A DNA stretch of 5,185 bases from Deltaproteobacteria bacterium (GTDB lineage: Bacteria > Myxococcota_A > UBA9160 > JAFDET01). A program made the position numbers and the translations under genes. The notes beneath the pieces were generated by a model, which saw nothing but the letters and a program-made list of their open reading frames with translations, was not told where the DNA came from and searched no databases. Positions 5,002-5,185 of this stretch are shown here, piece after piece. The stretch lies in assembly GCA_019310195.1 (NCBI GenBank), contig JAFDET010000356.1, forward strand, positions 1 to 5,185, written 5' to 3'. The stretch's first letter is position 1. Every line of letters begins with the position of its first letter.

Positions 5002-5185
5002 GTGACGGCCAAGCAGGTACTGGCAGATCTGCGCGCCCGCGGCGAGCCCGTGGCGCTGGGGGAGGTCGCCGCTCGGCTGCTGGCCGCCGCTGTACCCCTG
5101 GAGCCCCGCCTGGCCCGCCCGATCGTCGCGGCCGCGCTGGGGCGCCCCGGGGCCGCGCTGCCCGACCCGTTGCCCCCCGAGGCGC
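5002..5185 (+). CDS. Partial CDS, N-terminus of an unidentified protein
   Basis: 61 codons are visible before the right edge. The start GTG 5002 is chosen because GGTGA lies at 4990-4994 with 7 nt spacing and because the predicted transcription start (about 4913) lies inside the only upstream ATG of this frame (4909), which has no ribosome site. GTG 4984 is also in frame, without a ribosome site. The peptide begins VTAKQVLADLRARGEPVALG and continues helix-rich (EVAARLLAAAVPLEPRLARP), ending Pro-rich (PDPLPPEA). There is no signal peptide. The pattern of a small helical region before a Pro-rich stretch recalls extensions in front of DnaQ-like 3'-5' exonuclease domains in some deltaproteobacteria, but no catalytic motif is in view, so this is only a guess. 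It is divergent from the vWA gene. Confidence 0.6.
   Translation, partial: MTAKQVLADLRARGEPVALGEVAARLLAAAVPLEPRLARPIVAAALGRPGAALPDPLPPEA

Noticed and set aside
4830..5012. Upstream extension of the vWA gene to ATG 5012
   Set aside because: It would bury the signal peptide 61 residues inside the protein, cross both predicted promoters, and overlap the start of the plus-strand gene at 5002.
1..5185. Searched by eye for CRISPR arrays, tRNA genes, IS ends, toxin-antitoxin pairs and phage genes
   Set aside because: No spaced direct repeats, tRNA-like cloverleaf motifs, transposase motifs or matching terminal repeats were seen.

Overview
The window is very GC-rich (roughly 70% by eye) and densely coded. 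It suggests a high-GC diderm (Gram-negative-type) bacterium: there is a lipoprotein with a lipobox, two proteins with Sec signal peptides, and a PAT/AmpG-like MFS transporter. The style resembles Myxococcota or other deltaproteobacterial or planctomycete-like lineages, often known from metagenomes. That placement is a guess; there is no rRNA or other marker here.

Layout, left to right. (1) 1-139, minus: the first 46 codons of an AmpG/PAT-type MFS transporter, running off the left edge. (2) 210-533, minus: a 107-aa exported beta-rich protein of unknown function. (3) 534-689: a divergent intergenic region. (4) 690-827, plus: a 45-aa single-span membrane protein with a GTG start and a strong Shine-Dalgarno. 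(5) 828-1003: an intergenic region with a very AT-rich promoter island. (6) 1004-1735, plus: a lipoprotein with a transglutaminase-like Cys-His-Asp triad. (7) 1778-2697, plus: a YhhQ-family queuosine-precursor transporter. It carries an unusual repeat-bearing hydrophilic loop and is broken near its 3' end, where the conserved segment after the GKHL motif is missing and the last part continues in another frame. (8) 2694-4829, minus: a 711-aa exported protein combining a trypsin-like domain that lacks its catalytic serine, a von Willebrand factor A domain with an intact MIDAS, beta-sandwich strands on both sides of it, and a C-terminal coiled coil. Its stop shares the palindrome CTAG with the end of the transporter. 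(9) 4842-4906: two back-to-back predicted promoters. (10) 5002-5185, plus: the start of an unidentified gene running off the right edge.

I see no single operon-encoded system. The genes are mostly envelope-associated housekeeping or accessory functions arranged in divergent and convergent pairs. The items most worth follow-up are the pseudoprotease-vWA fusion, the disrupted YhhQ gene with its repeat insert, the unlisted 45-aa membrane protein, and the predicted leaderless starts. No RNA genes, CRISPR arrays, mobile elements or attachment sites were recognised.
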